Shown: positions 34,641-43,972 of the stretch, piece after piece
Layout of the letters: each line of letters opens with the position of its first letter
Numbering within the stretch: position 1 is the stretch's first letter
Assembly (NCBI GenBank): GCA_029213195.1
Contig: JARGNI010000027.1
Location: 1 to 64,000 of the forward strand
From: Verrucomicrobiales bacterium
GTDB lineage: Bacteria; Verrucomicrobiota; Verrucomicrobiia; Verrucomicrobiales; DEV007
Length of the DNA: 64,000 bases
Direction: 5' to 3'
The notes under the pieces: model-generated
What the model was told of the DNA's origin: nothing
Databases searched by the model: none
Seen by the model: only the letters and a program-made list of their open reading frames with translations
Made by a program: the position numbers and the translations under genes

Positions 34641-35108
34641 TCACGCGGCGGCGGGACGCTGGAAAAGGATGTCGATGATCTCGTTCTCATCCTTGGCCGC
34701 TCCCAGGCGATTTCGAGTGTCGGCGCTGTTCAGGATCTTTGCGACCGCAGCGAGCGTCTTGAGATGCAGGGTATGCTGTGATTCCGGAACGAGAAACAGG
34801 ACGATGAAATGAACCGGAGCCCGATCCACGGCGCAGAAATCGACTCCAGGAGTCGAGCGTCCGAAAATGGTGACGACCTCGTCGAGGTTGGGGAGAAACG
34901 AGTGAGGGATCGCGATTCCTCCTCCGATACCCGTGCTGCGCTGTTCTTCCCGCTTCTTGAGAGCTTCCAGTGCGGGTTCGCGCTGATCCTCGTCGAGGGA
35001 GCCCTCGGCGACGAGATGGTCGATGAGTTCGACGATAGCAGGCCAGTGCTCGTCGGAGCTCATCTCGGCAATGACCCGCGATGGGGTGAGTAGATCAGCC
35101 AATGTCAT
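34641..35108 (-). CDS. PTS EIIA-type protein (PtsN-like)
   Basis: A 155-residue protein of the mannitol/fructose/nitrogen-type PTS IIA family. The phosphorylated histidine is in GGGIAIPHSFLPN (about residue 68). No IIB or IIC gene is nearby, so a regulatory role like that of PtsN (EIIA-Ntr) is more likely than sugar transport. The position upstream of argS is not obviously functional. Confidence 0.86.
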   Translation of the reverse strand: MTLADLLTPSRVIAEMSSDEHWPAIVELIDHLVAEGSLDEDQREPALEALKKREEQRSTGIGGGIAIPHSFLPNLDEVVTIFGRSTPGVDFCAVDRAPVHFIVLFLVPESQHTLHLKTLAAVAKILNSADTRNRLGAAKDENEIIDILFQRPAAA

Positions 35109-35247
35109 GAGTGGGAGATGAAACCACGCAGCTGCGTGGTCGCGAGCATACTCGGAGCCGGTCGAGGATCAAGGTAGATTTTCCGCCTTGGGGCTTTACA
35201 ATCGAGGGTTCAGGGCTCCATTGAATCTCCTTCTCGAACCCTTTTCC

Positions 35248-35733
35248 ATGAACCCAAGAGTCCTCTTCATCTGCACCGGAAACGTTTGTCGCAGCCCTAT
35301 GGCGGAGGGTTTCCTGCGCGCGATGGCTGCCGAGGCGGACGTCGAACTGGAGGCCGCTTCCGCCGGTCTGGGGGCGATGGAGGATATGCCTCCGAGCCGG
35401 AATTCAGTCGTCGCGATGAATGAAGAGGGGATCGATATCTCCGCGCAGCGCAGCCAGATGCTGACTCCGGAAATGGTGGAGGACTACACTCACATCTTCG
35501 GGATGGGAGAGGGCCACATCGAGACGATTCGGGCCTACTTTCCTGAGGCGCTTGAGAAAACCTTCGTACTTCGGGAATTCATCGCGGGAGACGGTCCGGA
35601 TCTCAGCGTGCCCGATCCGATCGGGGGGGACCTCGAGGAATACCGGCTCACGCGGAACATGATCCAGGAAGCGATGCCTTCCATTCTCAAGTTCGTCCAG
35701 ACCGGCGATCCTGGGGAGACAAGCGTGAGCTAG
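35248..35733 (+). CDS. Low-molecular-weight protein-tyrosine phosphatase
   Basis: A 161-residue LMW-PTP-fold protein. The P-loop is FICTGNVCRSPMAEG (C-x5-R), and the acid loop DPIGGD near residue 133 supplies the general acid. These enzymes dephosphorylate tyrosine or act on arginine-phosphate; arsenate reductases share the fold. The ATG at 35248 was chosen because the first 20 codons of the longer frame are unrelated. Small DNA repeats separate it from the RpiB-SHMT gene. Confidence 0.88.
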   Translation: MNPRVLFICTGNVCRSPMAEGFLRAMAAEADVELEAASAGLGAMEDMPPSRNSVVAMNEEGIDISAQRSQMLTPEMVEDYTHIFGMGEGHIETIRAYFPEALEKTFVLREFIAGDGPDLSVPDPIGGDLEEYRLTRNMIQEAMPSILKFVQTGDPGETSVS

Positions 35734-35782
35734 TCGGCTTGGAGCGTCCACCCCAGCTCTGGCCCGTTCATCATTTGGAGAG

Positions 35783-35810
35783 CGTCGTTCCGAGAACGTC
35801 GTTCCGAGAA
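35783..35810. repeat. 14-bp tandem repeat upstream of rpiB-glyA
   Basis: CGTCGTTCCGAGAA occurs twice back to back (35783-35796 and 35797-35810), about 90 bases before the fusion-gene start. Two direct copies 14 bases apart could be an operator or an idle duplication. A sequence rich in A and T (GAGTATATTTTGACA) follows directly. Confidence 0.6.
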
Positions 35811-35835
35811 GAGTATATTTTGACATTCCGTGGCT

Positions 35836-35853
35836 CCCGTTCTAGGAAACGGG
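35836..35853 (+). promoter_or_regulatory. Leader hairpin upstream of the RpiB-SHMT gene
   Basis: CCCGTT (35836-35841) pairs with AACGGG (35848-35853) around a six-base loop, and a further small stem CCGC/GCGG lies at about 35864-35875. The structured stretch sits in the probable 5' leader of the fusion gene. I do not recognise a known riboswitch (it lacks the glycine riboswitch core), so any regulatory role is a guess. Confidence 0.25.
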
Positions 35854-35899
35854 GCGTAGTTACCCGCATCGAAGCGGAAACTTTCGCGTAATTCTGGAA

Positions 35900-37591
35900 A
35901 TGGACAAACCTACCCTCATCATTGGTACCGACCACGGCGGTTTTGAACTCAAAGAAGCTGTCGTCCGTCATCTCAAGGCAAACGGCTACGAGGTCGAGGA
36001 CATCGGCTGCTTTTCCACGGAGTCGGTCGACTACCCGGACTACGCCAACCAGGTCGCTACGGCGATCGTCTCGGGGGGAAAAGATCTCGGGATCCTCTGT
36101 TGTACAACCGGGATCGGGATGTCGATCGCTGCGAACCGTTTCCCCGGCGTCCAGGCCGCGGTCGTTACCGACGTGGACCTCGCGGCGAAGACGCGAGTCC
36201 ACAACGACACCAACGTGCTTTGCCTCGCTGGCAACTTCAATACCGAGGAGGAGGCCGCTGCCATTGTTGATTCCTGGTTGGGAGCTGAGTTCGAAAGCGG
36301 AGGTCGCCACGAACGTCGCGTTGCCAAGATGAATACCTGCGGAGCTGCTGTGAGCGCTCCCAACGTCGCCGTCACCGATCCGGCCATCTACGAGGTCATC
36401 GAGGAAGAAGAGGCTCGCCAGACCGAGAATATCGAGCTCATCGCCTCGGAGAATTTTGCATCGAAAGCCGTTCAGCAGGCGCAGGGAAGCTGCCTCACCA
36501 ACAAATACGCCGAGGGATACCCCGGGAAGCGCTGGTATGGTGGATGCGAAAACGTCGATACCGCCGAGACTCTCGCGATCGAGAGAGCGAAGGAGCTCTT
36601 TGGTGCCGGGTTTGCCAATGTCCAGCCCCACTCCGGATCCCAGGCGAATACTGCCGTCTATTTTTCCGTCCTCGATCCAGGCGACAAGATCCTGACGATG
36701 GATCTTTCCCATGGGGGTCACCTCACCCACGGTCACTTTGCCAACTTCTCCGGGAAGCTCTACGAAGTGAAGCACTACGGAGTCTCTCACGAAGACGAGA
36801 CGATCGATTACGATCTTCTCGAGAAGACCGCTCAGGAGTACCAGCCCAAGATGATCACGGCGGGTGCCTCGGCTTATTCTCGCATCATCGATTTCGAGCG
36901 GATGCGGAAAATCGCCGACGAGGTGGGTGCCTATCTCTTTGTCGACATGGCACACATTGCGGGACTGGTTGCCGCTGGTGTCCATCCTTCGCCGCTGGAG
37001 CATGCTCACTTTGTGACCACGACCACGCACAAGAGTCTTCGCGGACCTCGCGGCGGTCTGATCCTCACGAATGACGCGGATCTCGCCAAGAAGATCGACT
37101 CCCTCGTTTTCCCCGGAGTGCAGGGCGGCCCGCTCATGCATGTTATCGCCGCCAAGGCGGTCTGCTTCCACGAGGCGCTCCAGCCCGGTTTCAAGGAATA
37201 CCAAGCCCAGATCGTCAAGAATGCGCAAGCCCTCGCGGCGAGAATGGCATCCCACGGCTACCGCATCATTGCCGGAGGAACCGACAACCATCTTTTCATG
37301 ATCGATCTGCGACCCAACGGGTTGAACGGAAAGATCGTCCAGGAGACTCTCGACAAGGCGGGGATCACCGTGAACAAGAACTCGATTCCTTTCGACACCG
37401 AGAGCCCCTTCAAGGGTGGTGGAATCCGGATCGGAACCCCGGCCGTGACGACTCGTGGGATGAAGGAAGCCGAGATGGAGACCGTCGGAGACCTCATCCA
37501 CGAAGCGATCACGAATCGCGAGGACGAAGCGGCACTGGCGGAGTTGAAAAAGCGCGTTGCCGCCTTCAACGAAGACTTTCCTCTTCCCTAG
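35900..37591 (+). CDS. RpiB-serine hydroxymethyltransferase fusion
   Basis: A single 563-residue frame joining two enzymes. Residues about 1-143 are ribose-5-phosphate isomerase B ([17 protein letters not shown], active-site cysteine in [12 protein letters not shown], histidine in [10 protein letters not shown]), interconverting ribose-5-phosphate and ribulose-5-phosphate. Residues about 144-563 are a full serine hydroxymethyltransferase ([19 protein letters not shown]-lysine in [14 protein letters not shown] at about residue 378), which makes glycine and methylene-tetrahydrofolate from serine. The junction is short, with an internal ATG at 36329 but no good ribosome site. It is not a frameshift: both parts are complete and in one phase. 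Such a fusion could channel or co-regulate pentose and one-carbon flux. Confidence 0.93.
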   Translation: MDKPTLIIGTDHGGFELKEAVVRHLKANGYEVEDIGCFSTESVDYPDYANQVATAIVSGGKDLGILCCTTGIGMSIAANRFPGVQAAVVTDVDLAAKTRVHNDTNVLCLAGNFNTEEEAAAIVDSWLGAEFESGGRHERRVAKMNTCGAAVSAPNVAVTDPAIYEVIEEEEARQTENIELIASENFASKAVQQAQGSCLTNKYAEGYPGKRWYGGCENVDTAETLAIERAKELFGAGFANVQPHSGSQANTAVYFSVLDPGDKILTMDLSHGGHLTHGHFANFSGKLYEVKHYGVSHEDETIDYDLLEKTAQEYQPKMITAGASAYSRIIDFERMRKIADEVGAYLFVDMAHIAGLVAAGVHPSPLEHAHFVTTTTHKSLRGPRGGLILTNDADLAKKIDSLVFPGVQGGPLMHVIAAKAVCFHEALQPGFKEYQAQIVKNAQALAARMASHGYRIIAGGTDNHLFMIDLRPNGLNGKIVQETLDKAGITVNKNSIPFDTESPFKGGGIRIGTPAVTTRGMKEAEMETVGDLIHEAITNREDEAALAELKKRVAAFNEDFPLP

Positions 37592-38129
37592 GGCGTTACA
37601 CTTTTCCGAGGGAGGCTGCTCGCAAACGCTGCGCGGTTCCTCGAGGCCATGCCGCAATGGGAGAACTGGAACGGAAACGCTCGTTTCCGTTTCCAATTGC
37701 TGGCCGACCGGGGAAGTTTACTCGAGAGCCCGGCGAAGGTTGGGGCAACGAGCAAGCATTTGACGCGGGGCAATTCCTCGATTCCATCAAAGATTTCCTC
37801 GTGGATGCTCGGAAGGAAAAAACGGGGATCTCACATTCCCGCAAATGCATCGACTCCTGATCTTCTGCACGGAAGAAACAAGGGTCAAGCAGGTCGAGTT
37901 GGTATCGAAGTTTCCCTCGCTCTAGTGTCCTCCAACTTTTGTCTCAGAGCACGAAGTTCGCGTATGTGATCTGAATTTCACTGCGAAATTTGGCGGATTT
38001 TCTCAAAGAGAGCTCTTATTCTGTGATTTTAGTTTCAAAAAATGCGTTTTTTCTCCAAAGTTGGCGAAATTTCAATTGCTTATTCTGCGAAAATTGCGAT
38101 TTTTCGTGGAAGTAAACCAAAACCACATC
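37592..38129. other. Non-genic spacer and AT-rich leader of ilvB
   Basis: About 540 bases without a supported gene. The first part is GC-rich and contains the hairpin at 37670-37691; short frames inside lack family or codon support. From about 37980 the sequence becomes AT-rich (runs such as GATTTTAGTTTCAAAAAATG), as expected of a promoter and leader for the acetolactate synthase genes. I did not find a leader peptide with branched-chain codons or a T-box. Confidence 0.5.
37670..37691 (+). terminator. Possible hairpin terminator after rpiB-glyA
   Basis: AACGGAAAC (37670-37678) pairs perfectly with GTTTCCGTT (37683-37691) around GCTC. It sits about 80 bases past the stop codon. No T-run follows, so if it terminates transcription it would be Rho-assisted or it may be a palindromic protein site. 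Confidence 0.35.
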
Positions 38130-39878
38130 ATGGCAAACACACAATCGGCTGAATTGGACGGCGCTCAGGCGCTCATTAAGACACTGGATAGTCTCGGTGT
38201 CGAGTATGTCTTCGGTTACTCGGGAGGGGCGGCCCTTCCGATTTTCGATGCCTTGGAAACCGTCGAAACGAACATGAAGTTCGTCCTGACACGCCACGAG
38301 CAGGGAGCCACCCACATGGCTGATGGCTACGCTCGTGCGACTGGGAAGCCAGCGGTGGTTCTTGTGACCTCTGGTCCTGGTGCCGGGAACACGATTACCG
38401 GGATCATGACGGCGCAGATGGACTCCGTTCCCATGATCATCGTGACGGGGCAGCAGGTGACCTGGATGCTCGGAAAGGATGCCTTCCAGGAGGCTGACAT
38501 TTTTGGAATCACGATTCCGGTGGTGAAGCACAACTACCTCGTTCGGGAAACCAATGACCTTCCTCGGATTGCCAAGGAGGCCTATCACATCTCGACGACG
38601 GGACGACCCGGGCCGGTTCTCATCGATGTTCCGAAAAACATCAGTCAGTCTCCCTATACCGGAAACTTCGACGACGACCTCGCTGCCGAGCTTGATCTCC
38701 CTGGATACAACCCACAGAAAGCCATGGAGGTCGACGAAGTGTCCCTTGAGCAGGCGGCCCGTCTCATCAACCTCTCGAAGAAGCCACTCATCCTCGCAGG
38801 TCATGGCGCGATGATCGCCGGAGCCGAGGCCGAGCTGATGGAGATGGCGAACAAGTTGGAGTGCCCGGTGACTTCCACTCTCCTCGGAAAAGGAGTCTTT
38901 CCGGAATCCCACCCGCTTTCCCTCGGAATGCTGGGGATGCATGGAACGGCGTACGCCAACAAGGCGATCTGCGAATGTGACCTCATCTTCAATATCGGTT
39001 CGCGTTTCGATGACCGGATCATTGGTCAGGCCGATAAGTTTGGAGCCCAGGCAAAAATCATTCACGTCGATATCGACGAGGCCGAGATGGGCAAGATGAT
39101 CGTTCCCGACGTCGAAGTGGTGGGCGATGCTAAGGCCGTTCTCCAGCAGCTACTTCCCATGGTCGAGAAGGCGGATCACGCCGATTGGCTCGAGCACCTC
39201 AACGGTTACAAGAAAAAGTATCCTCTCGGTTACAAGAAGCAGGGCGGTCTTCGCATGCAGCAGGTCCTCGACGAGATTCACGACCTGACCGATGGAAACG
39301 CAATCATTTCGACCGACGTGGGCCAGCACCAGATGTGGGCCGCTCAGTTCTACACGAATGATGCCTCCTTCAAGTGGCTCAGTTCCGGTGGGGCAGGGAC
39401 CATGGGATTTGGATTTCCCGGCGCGATCGGGGCACAGTTCGCTTGCCCGGATGAAACGGTGATCTCGGTCTCCGGTGATGGCGGATTCCAGATGACGCTC
39501 TGTGAATTGGCGACTGCCGTGATTCACAAGCTTCCGATCAAGATCCTGGTCCTCAACAATCATTACCTCGGAATGGTGCGCCAGTGGCAGGAGCTCTTCT
39601 TCGACAATCGCGAGAGTGGAGTGGATCTCGAAGGGAATCCCGATTTCGTCAAGTTGGCGGAAGCCTACGGGGCGAAAGGAATCAACATCAAGCGACCCGC
39701 CGATGTGAGGAAGAAACTCCAGGAAGCGTTGGACTACAACGACGGCCCCGTTGTCATCAATGCCGAGTGCATCAAGACTGACAACGTGTTCCCGATGATC
39801 CCGGCAGGAGCCGCGCTTGAAGACATGCTCATCGAGCCTCCGAAATACAAGATGGAGAAGCCTGTTGGGTCGACTTGA
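38130..39878 (+). CDS. ilvB: Acetolactate synthase large subunit
   Basis: A 582-residue thiamine-diphosphate enzyme making acetolactate and acetohydroxybutyrate in isoleucine/valine/leucine synthesis. The N-terminal FGYSGGAALPIFDAL and catalytic glutamate region RHEQGATHMADGYAR are clear. The FAD-linked middle domain and the ThDP site SGDGGFQMTLCELATA followed by NNHYLGMVRQWQ complete it. The ATG at 38130 was chosen over an upstream frame in the AT-rich leader. The small subunit ilvN follows after 125 bases. Confidence 0.96.
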   Translation: MANTQSAELDGAQALIKTLDSLGVEYVFGYSGGAALPIFDALETVETNMKFVLTRHEQGATHMADGYARATGKPAVVLVTSGPGAGNTITGIMTAQMDSVPMIIVTGQQVTWMLGKDAFQEADIFGITIPVVKHNYLVRETNDLPRIAKEAYHISTTGRPGPVLIDVPKNISQSPYTGNFDDDLAAELDLPGYNPQKAMEVDEVSLEQAARLINLSKKPLILAGHGAMIAGAEAELMEMANKLECPVTSTLLGKGVFPESHPLSLGMLGMHGTAYANKAICECDLIFNIGSRFDDRIIGQADKFGAQAKIIHVDIDEAEMGKMIVPDVEVVGDAKAVLQQLLPMVEKADHADWLEHLNGYKKKYPLGYKKQGGLRMQQVLDEIHDLTDGNAIISTDVGQHQMWAAQFYTNDASFKWLSSGGAGTMGFGFPGAIGAQFACPDETVISVSGDGGFQMTLCELATAVIHKLPIKILVLNNHYLGMVRQWQELFFDNRESGVDLEGNPDFVKLAEAYGAKGINIKRPADVRKKLQEALDYNDGPVVINAECIKTDNVFPMIPAGAALEDMLIEPPKYKMEKPVGST

Positions 39879-40003
39879 TCCAAAAGATCAAGTCGGTGTG
39901 AAAGGTGGGAAGGTGAAAGGTTGAAAGTCTTTCCCTCAGCCCACTCTTTTTCACGAACTTTGATTTTCCTCCTTTTACCTTTAATAGCAAAGCACTCAAG
40001 AAG

Positions 40004-40549
40004 ATGAGCCGAACCATCACTACTACCGATAAGAAACCCGCACCTCGCCCGGATGTGATTGGTGGACATACCCTGAGTATGTTCGTCAACAACCAGCCCG
40101 GCGTCCTGATGCGGATCTGCCAGATTTTCGCTCGACGCGCTTACAATATCGACTCGTTGGTCGTTTCGCAGGGACGCGATCCCCGGTTCTCGAGACTCAC
40201 TCTCGGAATCAGCGGAGATCCCGCCGGGCTGACCCAGATCATCCTCCAGTGTGACAAGTTGATCGATGTGATTCACTGCTACGAGCATACCGCCGATGAT
40301 TCGGTGACCCGCGAGATGGCCTTGGTCAAAGTCAGCGTCGAAGGGGGCGAGAAGCGGACCGAGGTTCTCCAGATTGTGGAACACTTCGGTGGAAAGACCG
40401 TCGACCTCAGTGAGAGCTCGATGATCATCCGCATCGAGGGTGCCAGCGACAAGGTGGACGCCGCGATCCGTCTCCTCACGAACTACGACATCATCGAGAC
40501 GGTCCGGACCGGCAAGGTGGTCATGGCTCGTGGAGAGCAATCGACCTGA
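40004..40549 (+). CDS. ilvN: Acetolactate synthase small (regulatory) subunit
   Basis: A 181-residue protein with an N-terminal ACT domain (HTLSMFVNNQPGVLMRICQI, FARRAYNIDSLVVSQGRD) that binds valine and inhibits the large subunit, then the ALS_ss_C domain. Next to ilvB in the same direction, it completes the holoenzyme. An N-terminal extension of about 20 residues is polar and longer than in E. coli. A rho-independent terminator follows. Confidence 0.94.
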   Translation: MSRTITTTDKKPAPRPDVIGGHTLSMFVNNQPGVLMRICQIFARRAYNIDSLVVSQGRDPRFSRLTLGISGDPAGLTQIILQCDKLIDVIHCYEHTADDSVTREMALVKVSVEGGEKRTEVLQIVEHFGGKTVDLSESSMIIRIEGASDKVDAAIRLLTNYDIIETVRTGKVVMARGEQST

Positions 40550-40595
40550 TTCCGATTCGGAAGCAGCCAAGAGGTCCAAAGGATCCAGATTTTCG

Positions 40596-40623
40596 AAAGA
40601 GCGAGGACTTTCCTCGCTCTTTT
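40596..40623 (+). terminator. Rho-independent terminator after ilvN
   Basis: A perfect 12-bp stem, AAAGAGCGAGGA (40596-40607) with TCCTCGCTCTTT (40611-40622), loop CTT, ends in T bases. It closes the ilvBN operon, and because A bases precede the stem it can also serve the convergent gene ending at 40647. Confidence 0.88.
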
Positions 40624-40646
40624 GATACTCCAAGGAACCAGGCAGC

Positions 40647-43169
40647 CTACCGAAAGACATTCTCCATTTCCCCTGCGAGAAGCAGCGCAAGTCCGCCCCC
40701 CCTCGCATCGGGTCCCAGGATCGCCTTGCGAAGGTAGTAGTCCTCCAGGGTCTTCTGTTTCCCGGTGGAGGTGCAGACGTTCATCAGCGTTCTCCCGTCT
40801 GTCCCGATGCGTGCCTTGAGGGCATTCCAGGCCATGACGAGACGAGGCTTCCAGTCCTCCTCATTCAGCCCGCCTTGCTCGATGCCGCGTGCGATTCCAT
40901 AGGCGATCATGGACGTGCAAGTGAACTCCGCATAGCTGTCTTGGTGATCGATCACTTGATGCCACATGCCTTCCTGGTCTTGATGCTGAGAAAGGGCTTC
41001 CAGGTGGGATCGGAGGCTCTCCACCAGAAACGGTCTCTCGGGGTGGTCCTTGGGGAAGTGATCGAGCGTCATCGCGATCCCCAAGACAGGAAAGCCATTT
41101 CCGCGGCCCCAGGCCGCTTCGTTGAGGGGGGAGTGGCGATAGAGTCCATCTTCCCGCAGGCATTTCTCCTGAATGAAGCGGACCTGTTGCACGGCTTGGT
41201 CGAAGTATCGATTCTCTCCGGTGATCTCTCCGGCACGAGCGAGGAGGGGGCTCGCCATGAAGATCGCATCGCTCATCTCGTTGTGCGTCGGCATCGCTTC
41301 CTTCGGTGAGCCATCTTCAGCAAAAGCCATGTTTGCGACTTTGACGACTCGAGCCTGGGCAGCTTCGGTTCCCCATTCCGCAAATAGAAGAGTGCCTGAA
41401 AGAGTTCCAGCATTCCGAGGAAGTGGACCGTTGAGTATCGGGGAGGCAAGGGGGGTAGGATCAAAGTCGGGGTCCCGTCTCATCTTCGCGATGATCGCAA
41501 GCGCATCGACATAGCTTCCGGAAAACGTGGTTCCATAGTGGGGCGCTAGTTGAGCAAAGACTCCACTGGGGCTTCGGCTCGTGCGTCTTCGCATCACCTG
41601 CTCGGCGGGGGGGATGTCTTCCCGGCGTTTCGAGAGGACGGTTGTCCGAGTTTCATCGGCCTCGCCGTCGCCTTTTTCGCTGAGAAAGACGGTGACCATC
41701 CCGACGCCGGCGGGCGGCTCATCGAGCAGAGCATTGCCCAGGGCGATCCCGGCTGGAGTTCTCGGGAGAAACACGGCGTCTGGGGCTGTGATTCCGATCC
41801 ACCGCCAGATGGCATGAGCCGTTCCGTTTTCCTTTGTGAATGCGTCACCTTCTGGTGGAAATGAGGCGGTGGGGAGAGGAGCGAGTAGTCCGAACCAGTC
41901 GTTTTCGGGAGCCACTTTCGAAGCCAGGTCAGCCGGGGTGTGTTTGTCGAAATGGATGATCCGATAGTTGTTGGATCGAGGGCCGCCAGAGGCTCCTGCG
42001 ACCCAAGCCATGAGCGGTGCCCCGTTCGGGTCACGGCCGATGGGGAAGGTTCGATAGGGATCATCGGAAAGAACCGCGGTCGGATGTTGTTCCAGATCGA
42101 TGGCACCAAACTGGAGGGCGGAAGGTTGATCGATGAAGACCGTGGATCCGGCGCCTACTTCCCATTTGCGGGCGTTGGCAACGCCGAGATCGAGACTGAC
42201 GTTCCGCATGACGAGGCTGGCCGGGATGGGAGTGGTCGCTTCTTTTTTGATTTCTCCAGAACGAATCTTGAGAGGGATGGCATTTACACCTGGGCGGATC
42301 GTGCACCGGGTCAGGCTGTGTCGTCCCCCGAGGAAAAGAACTTCGTAGGCGAGGGAGGAATGGAACTCGCAGTCGACATAGTAGGTGTCGGCGGCATTGA
42401 CATCAGCGACGGCATTCTCGTTGCCGTAGAAGGAAGAATTTTGAATCCAGCAGGATGCGGTGTCATGAGCGCTGAAGCCCTCATCGAAATTCTCATATCC
42501 GGAGATTTCCGAAAACCGGAGCCCTTTCGCGTTGCCGTGGATGTTGAAACCGTCATTGAGGAAATGTCGGGCGGAGAGATGGGAGACGAAAATGTTTCGC
42601 AGGTTGCCCGAAGTCGCCAGGCCATTGCGTCGAACCGACCATTCGAGACGGTCCGGCTTGCCCTTGAAGGTGAGTCGACCATCCGTCTCCGAGATGTCTT
42701 TCCAGTGAAACTCACCTGACTCCAGTTCCTCGATCTCGGGAAAGTCGATGGGGTCATGGCAGAGCCGGCCCATTCGTTGGACCTTGCCGTCTACAATGAG
42801 GAGGTGACGATCGAAGGCAGGGCGGGGGAGTACGATCTGGTAGAGATCCTCGCTGACCTGTTCCCATCGATTTGCTGGAAGAGGGTCTGCGCCGGTGAGG
42901 GTGACTCCGTTCCCTTCGATCTCCAGACCGGGAGGAGCTTTCGCGAGCGAGATCGACTGCCGATAGACCGCGTTCTCCGGGAAAAGTAGAATGCGGTCTC
43001 CTGGTTGAGATCGATCGACCGCGGCCTGGATCGTTGCGAAAGGAGCTTCTTCGTTGCCCTCGTTCGTATCCGCTCCGCGGGTATGATGGACGAAAAGATC
43101 GCGACTCAAGCTCGGACCGGCGGGGAGCAGGGCAACAAGGAGCCAGAAAACGAATCCGGGACGAATCAT
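40647..43169 (-). CDS. Beta-helix/GH105 fusion: pectate-lyase-like N-terminus and unsaturated glucuronyl hydrolase-type C-terminus
   Basis: An 840-residue secreted protein with a signal peptide (about 1-22). Residues about 25-330 form a right-handed parallel beta helix (FATIQAAVDRSQPGDRILLF; repeating IQNSSFYGNENAVADVNAAD rungs) as in polysaccharide lyases and epimerases. Residues about 510-840 are GH88/GH105-like (AAWGRGNGFPVLGIAM, QEGMWHQVIDHQDSYAEFT), a family that removes unsaturated uronic residues left by lyases. A middle region with flavodoxin-like or pelargonate features is unassigned. The fusion suggests lysis and trimming of an acidic polysaccharide by one protein. The start overlaps the IMPase-like stop as ATGA. 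Confidence 0.82.
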   Translation of the reverse strand: MIRPGFVFWLLVALLPAGPSLSRDLFVHHTRGADTNEGNEEAPFATIQAAVDRSQPGDRILLFPENAVYRQSISLAKAPPGLEIEGNGVTLTGADPLPANRWEQVSEDLYQIVLPRPAFDRHLLIVDGKVQRMGRLCHDPIDFPEIEELESGEFHWKDISETDGRLTFKGKPDRLEWSVRRNGLATSGNLRNIFVSHLSARHFLNDGFNIHGNAKGLRFSEISGYENFDEGFSAHDTASCWIQNSSFYGNENAVADVNAADTYYVDCEFHSSLAYEVLFLGGRHSLTRCTIRPGVNAIPLKIRSGEIKKEATTPIPASLVMRNVSLDLGVANARKWEVGAGSTVFIDQPSALQFGAIDLEQHPTAVLSDDPYRTFPIGRDPNGAPLMAWVAGASGGPRSNNYRIIHFDKHTPADLASKVAPENDWFGLLAPLPTASFPPEGDAFTKENGTAHAIWRWIGITAPDAVFLPRTPAGIALGNALLDEPPAGVGMVTVFLSEKGDGEADETRTTVLSKRREDIPPAEQVMRRRTSRSPSGVFAQLAPHYGTTFSGSYVDALAIIAKMRRDPDFDPTPLASPILNGPLPRNAGTLSGTLLFAEWGTEAAQARVVKVANMAFAEDGSPKEAMPTHNEMSDAIFMASPLLARAGEITGENRYFDQAVQQVRFIQEKCLREDGLYRHSPLNEAAWGRGNGFPVLGIAMTLDHFPKDHPERPFLVESLRSHLEALSQHQDQEGMWHQVIDHQDSYAEFTCTSMIAYGIARGIEQGGLNEEDWKPRLVMAWNALKARIGTDGRTLMNVCTSTGKQKTLEDYYLRKAILGPDARGGGLALLLAGEMENVFR

Positions 43170-43936
43170 GAATCTTGAAGGATGGCGACGACTTCGTCTT
43201 TGAGCGCTGCGTTGGTGGCGAGGGCTTCCCCCCCATGGATGTTGCCATCATTTCCTGACCAGTCGCCGAAGTAGCCACCAGCTTCTCGAAAAATCGGTGG
43301 GAATGGCCCGCAATCCCAGACCTCCATCACCGGGTCGATCATGATCTCGGCCCGTCCTGTTGCGACGAGCAGATACCCGTAGGCATCGCACCAACCTGCG
43401 TTGTAGTAGACTTCTTTCTGGAGACGGGACCAAGGTTCTCCTTTCCCGTTCTTTCCGAAGTAGGCGGTATCGATATGGGCACAGACAGCACGATCGAGCT
43501 GTGTCTCGTCGGAGACCGAGCAGGGTTTTCCGTTCCACCGGGCTCCCAGGCCGCTCGCGGCACAGATCAATTCATCGAGTGCGGGGAAATAAGCGCAACC
43601 TACTTCCACCCTGCCCTCGATTTCGAGAGAAATGAGGACTGAGTAGAGCGGGACCCCGTGGACAAAGGACTTGGTCCCATCGATCGGATCAATGATCCAG
43701 CGACAATCCGAATCGCCCGAGGTTGCTCCATATTCCTCTCCCAGGATCTGGTGATCAGGATATCGCTCCGAGATTCGCTCACGAATATGCTGTTCTGCTT
43801 TTCGGTCCGCGATCGTGACCGGAGTGTCGTCCCCCTTGAACTCGGGACGCGCCGAGTCCGTGAGAAAGTACTCGAGAGTCAAGGCACCTGCCTCCCGAGC
43901 CACCGTTTCGGCGAATTCCAGGTATTCGGACAGCAT
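43166..43936 (-). CDS. Inositol monophosphatase family phosphatase
   Basis: A 256-residue Mg-dependent sugar/inositol phosphatase. The metal sites are ILGEEYGATSGD, WIIDPIDGTKSFVHG and a C-terminal VWDCGPFPPIFREAGG. Candidates are histidinol-phosphate phosphatase (HisN type) or inositol-monophosphatase; the sequence does not decide. The ATG at 43936 was chosen over TTG 43966. It is coupled to the beta-helix/GH105 gene by ATGA overlap. Confidence 0.86.
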   Translation of the reverse strand: MLSEYLEFAETVAREAGALTLEYFLTDSARPEFKGDDTPVTIADRKAEQHIRERISERYPDHQILGEEYGATSGDSDCRWIIDPIDGTKSFVHGVPLYSVLISLEIEGRVEVGCAYFPALDELICAASGLGARWNGKPCSVSDETQLDRAVCAHIDTAYFGKNGKGEPWSRLQKEVYYNAGWCDAYGYLLVATGRAEIMIDPVMEVWDCGPFPPIFREAGGYFGDWSGNDGNIHGGEALATNAALKDEVVAILQDS

Positions 43937-43972
43937 GAAAGGGTTGGAAAAAGAAGAGGCTTGCAAACGCGA

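Noticed and set aside
35820-35899. Possible glycine or THF riboswitch before the SHMT fusion
   Set aside because: The conserved cores of these riboswitches are not present; only simple stems were found.
35771-37696. A 641-residue frame antisense to the RpiB-SHMT gene
   Set aside because: The plus-strand product has complete RpiB and SHMT motifs; the antisense frame has none.
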